Shown in pieces: positions 62,801 to 64,000 of a stretch of DNA of 64,000 nucleotides (positions are counted from its first letter, which is position 1; every line of letters starts with the position of its first letter). A program made the position numbers and the translations under genes. The notes beneath the pieces are model-generated. The model saw only the letters and a program-made list of their open reading frames with translations. It had not been told where the DNA came from and searched no databases. The stretch is from Mucilaginibacter pedocola (GTDB lineage: Bacteria > Bacteroidota > Bacteroidia > Sphingobacteriales > Sphingobacteriaceae): NCBI RefSeq assembly GCF_002013915.1, contig NZ_MBTF01000012.1, forward strand, positions 310,001-374,000, written 5' to 3'.

Positions 62801-63110
62801 TGCGCTGTTATCGGCCAAAGAAGCCGCCGCCCTGCGTATGCGCCCTATTGTGATGACGGCTTTGGCAATGGTTGTGGGTATGATACCTATGGCCAGCGGG
62901 CTTGGCGAAGCAGGCGACCAATCATCGCCGTTAGGCCGTGCTGTAGTAGGCGGGCTTATCATGTCAACCTTTGCCGCATTGTTCATCCTGCCGCTTGCCT
63001 TTGCATGGGGGCAGGAAAAAGCCACCACCGTAAGCGTATCGCTCGACCCTGAAGACGAAGAAAGTAAATTTTATATCAACACAAACACACCTGTCACCAA
63101 CGCTATATGA
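59820..63110 (+). CDS. RND efflux permease (AcrB/HAE1 type) with a central EF-hand-like loop
   Basis: 1096 residues with twelve membrane helices and two periplasmic porter regions. TM4 has GILVDESTVTIENIHQHF with one acidic residue in place of the usual DD pair, and TM10 has VGISISNAVLLIT, so proton coupling may differ from AcrB. Between TM6 and TM7 (about 490-555) the cytoplasmic loop carries about 50 extra residues including DSDRDGKVSRFE (533-544), a perfect EF-hand calcium-loop pattern. The MFP gene overlaps its stop by 4 nt. The substrate is unknown. Confidence 0.93.
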   Translation: MNLIRFALRKPITIMVLVAGMLFFGIKSATTIKVDIFPKLDLPVIYLSHPFSGYTPSQMEAMFGKQYINILLFVNGVKSIETKNIQGLTLMKINFYPGTNMAQAAAEVSAFANRIQAIFPPGSNPPFIVRFDASTLPVGQIVLSSNKRSNNELADLANVYVRASFTQIPGLVGPPPFGGNVRTVVVKVDPQQLRSHNLTPDQLVEALRVNNLTAPSGNVRIGDKNYITPTNTTEHGIKDFENIPLFKGGVQNLYLKDVATVEDGADVTSGYALVNGRRSVYLNIAKSADASTWEVVQTLKKSLPKIQANLPEDVKLSYEFDQSTYVINSVKSLLTEGALGAILTGLMVMMFLGDVRGACIVILTIPIAIISAVLFLSLFGQTINIMTLSGLALAIGILVDESTVTIENIHQHFDMGKPKALAIWDACKEIAFPKLLILFCILAVFAPAFSMGGIPGSLFLPLALAIGFSMVVSYFLAQTFVPVMANWLMKIKHHHKPNGQEMTDAEEFKAAGLDAAGEHDTWAQKGTLVERADSDRDGKVSRFERIRMSYMRFIDRMVPYRKPIVTGYIIISVAIAAFLMSSIGRDVLPKVNGGQFQLRIRAAEGTRIESTEKKTLAAINAISSITGKENVAISSAYVGTHPALFSISPIFLWMAQPHEAVIQVALKEDYKANLDELKEKIRAKISKEIPDIKLSFEPIELTDKILSQGSPTPVEVRVSGRNKVLNEQYANKLIAELTKINYLRDVQLGQSTKYPSLNVEVDRTRAAQLGVDMNDISRSLIAATSSSRFTEKNIWVDEKAGYSYSVQIQVPESKMASINDIGETPILRNSSRPVLSDVATITPGTTYGENDNLGAMPVLSVTANLNNHDLGSASKDVQKAIKDLGELPRGLNVEMIGMSNTLTDTMSSLENGLIVAIVVIFLMLAANFQSFKVSGVVLVTVPAVILGSLLLLIICGSTLNLQSYMGMIMSVGISISNAVLLITNAEQLRKHNGNALLSAKEAAALRMRPIVMTALAMVVGMIPMASGLGEAGDQSSPLGRAVVGGLIMSTFAALFILPLAFAWGQEKATTVSVSLDPEDEESKFYINTNTPVTNAI

Positions 63111-64000
63111 ATAAGCCATCCATCATAAAATTTTTAAGTGTAACTGCGCTTGCCGTGGCGCTGCAATCATGCGGCTCACCGGAAAATAAAGAAGAGAAAA
63201 AAGCCGAAGCAGTACAGGAAGCCCCTCCTGTAGAAGTTATCGGCCTGCAAAAAGGTACCATCAGCACCTCGTTCAACGTACCGGGCGAACTGGTTGCCTT
63301 TCAACAGGTTGACCTTTATGCCAAGGTGAACAGCTTTGTAACCAAATTAAATGCCGATATAGGTAGCGAAGTACACGCCGGCGAGCTTTTGGCTACCCTG
63401 CAGGCTCCCGAGGTAAATTCCCAATTATCGGGTGCCGAATCGAGGCTGCAATCGCAGGAGGCGCTATACCAGGCCAGCAAGGCAACTTACAAACGCCTGC
63501 TGGAGACCAGTAAAACACCGGGCACGGTATCGCCAAACGAGCTTGACCTGGCCCTTGCCAAACAAAACTCCGACTTTTCTCAACTCCAGGCAGCCCGTGC
63601 CGCTTACAAAGAGGTTGGCGCTAACCGCGATTACCTGCTAATACGCGCCCCTTTCGATGGTATCATCACCGCGCGTAACGTAAGCGCAGGCGCCTATGTG
63701 GGCCCGTCGGGTAAAGGCTCGGAACTGCCGGTGTTTACCCTGCAGGAGCAAAAGAAATTGCGCCTTGCCGTCAGCGTACCCGAAAATTACACCGGTGCCC
63801 TGAGCGATAAAAGCGAAGTAACATTTACGGTAAAAGCAATGCCGGGCCAAGTATTCAATGCCAAAGTAAACCGTATGTCGGGCGCTTTAGATGCCAAACT
63901 GCGTGCGCAGCGCATAGAGATGGACGTTTTTAATGCCAACAAAAAACTGTTGCCCGGCATGGTGGCCGAAGTGCATATACCGGTATCGGGCAATAGCGGT
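63107..64000 (+). CDS. RND efflux periplasmic adaptor (MFP) lipoprotein (partial)
   Basis: The first 298 codons are in the window. ATG at 63107 overlaps the permease stop (ATGA). Lipoprotein signal MNKPSIIKFLSVTALAVALQSC with lipobox LQSC, then a charged linker and MFP domains: lipoyl half VTKLNADIGSEVHAGELLAT, a helical hairpin (about 95-155), a second lipoyl half IRAPFDGIITARNVSAGAYV, and a barrel (LRLAVSVPENYTGALSDKSE). It connects the RND permease with TolC. The end lies beyond the window. Confidence 0.93.
   Translation, partial: MNKPSIIKFLSVTALAVALQSCGSPENKEEKKAEAVQEAPPVEVIGLQKGTISTSFNVPGELVAFQQVDLYAKVNSFVTKLNADIGSEVHAGELLATLQAPEVNSQLSGAESRLQSQEALYQASKATYKRLLETSKTPGTVSPNELDLALAKQNSDFSQLQAARAAYKEVGANRDYLLIRAPFDGIITARNVSAGAYVGPSGKGSELPVFTLQEQKKLRLAVSVPENYTGALSDKSEVTFTVKAMPGQVFNAKVNRMSGALDAKLRAQRIEMDVFNANKKLLPGMVAEVHIPVSGNSG

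Overview
The window is chromosomal DNA of a Bacteroidota bacterium, most likely of the Sphingobacteriaceae (Mucilaginibacter/Pedobacter type). The evidence is a tmRNA encoding the tag GENNYALAA, promoters of the Bacteroidota type (TTTG about 19 nt upstream of TAnnTTTG), a PorP/SprF plus PKD/type-B-sorting-domain pair that implies a type IX secretion system, FucP-type sugar transport, a Nudix-type sugar regulator and many short inverted intergenic repeats. No database search was possible. Family names rest on motifs and on remembered family features.

Layout. 1-720: 5' end of a type I restriction-modification methylase gene (hsdM, cut by the window edge) and a diverged second copy of the mnmE 3' end, which looks like an island boundary. 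724-16542: housekeeping genes (mnmE, nucleoid protein, pcm, priA, tsaB, yidD-rnpA-rpmH, mscL, rpoN) with several conserved unknowns and a GxxExxY gene bracketed by a perfect 16-bp inverted repeat. 16549-21240: a perfect 27-bp inverted repeat around a terminator, then the PorP/SprF and giant PKD adhesin-like pair. 21359-26156: a degenerate-Nudix regulator and the ybbA-ybbP-tesA cluster. 26241-30823: a four-gene sugar operon (GH172/DUF2961, FAH-type dehydratase, DUF6786-like lipoprotein, FucP-like transporter) that could handle a D-arabinose- or fructofuranose-like sugar. 30927-36603: acyltransferase, ssrA, SnoaL-like protein, Crp/Fnr regulator, CPA1 antiporter and small unknowns.

36793-40627: a type I secretion-like set (ABC transmembrane protein, HlyD, TolC) in which the ABC protein has no ATPase domain. 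40684-50365: signalling genes (NarL/NarX-type pair, propeller sensor kinase, hybrid kinase), an L-domain lipoprotein, a thioredoxin-like protein and a PhnA/YjdM protein. 50366-56196: an accessory stretch with nested-hairpin repeats, an orphan terminase-small-subunit-like gene, a REP-associated transposase (RAYT) with REP hairpins on both sides and tandem copies of its own 3' end, and an AT-rich 1253-codon gene for a very large protein. That protein has a possible nuclease-like N-terminus, a region where a P-loop would be expected and long helical repeats, and is the best candidate here for an undescribed defence protein. 56275-64000: an OmpR-type two-component system followed by TolC-RND-MFP efflux genes; the RND pump carries an EF-hand-like calcium-loop motif in its central cytoplasmic loop. 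The MFP gene runs off the right edge.
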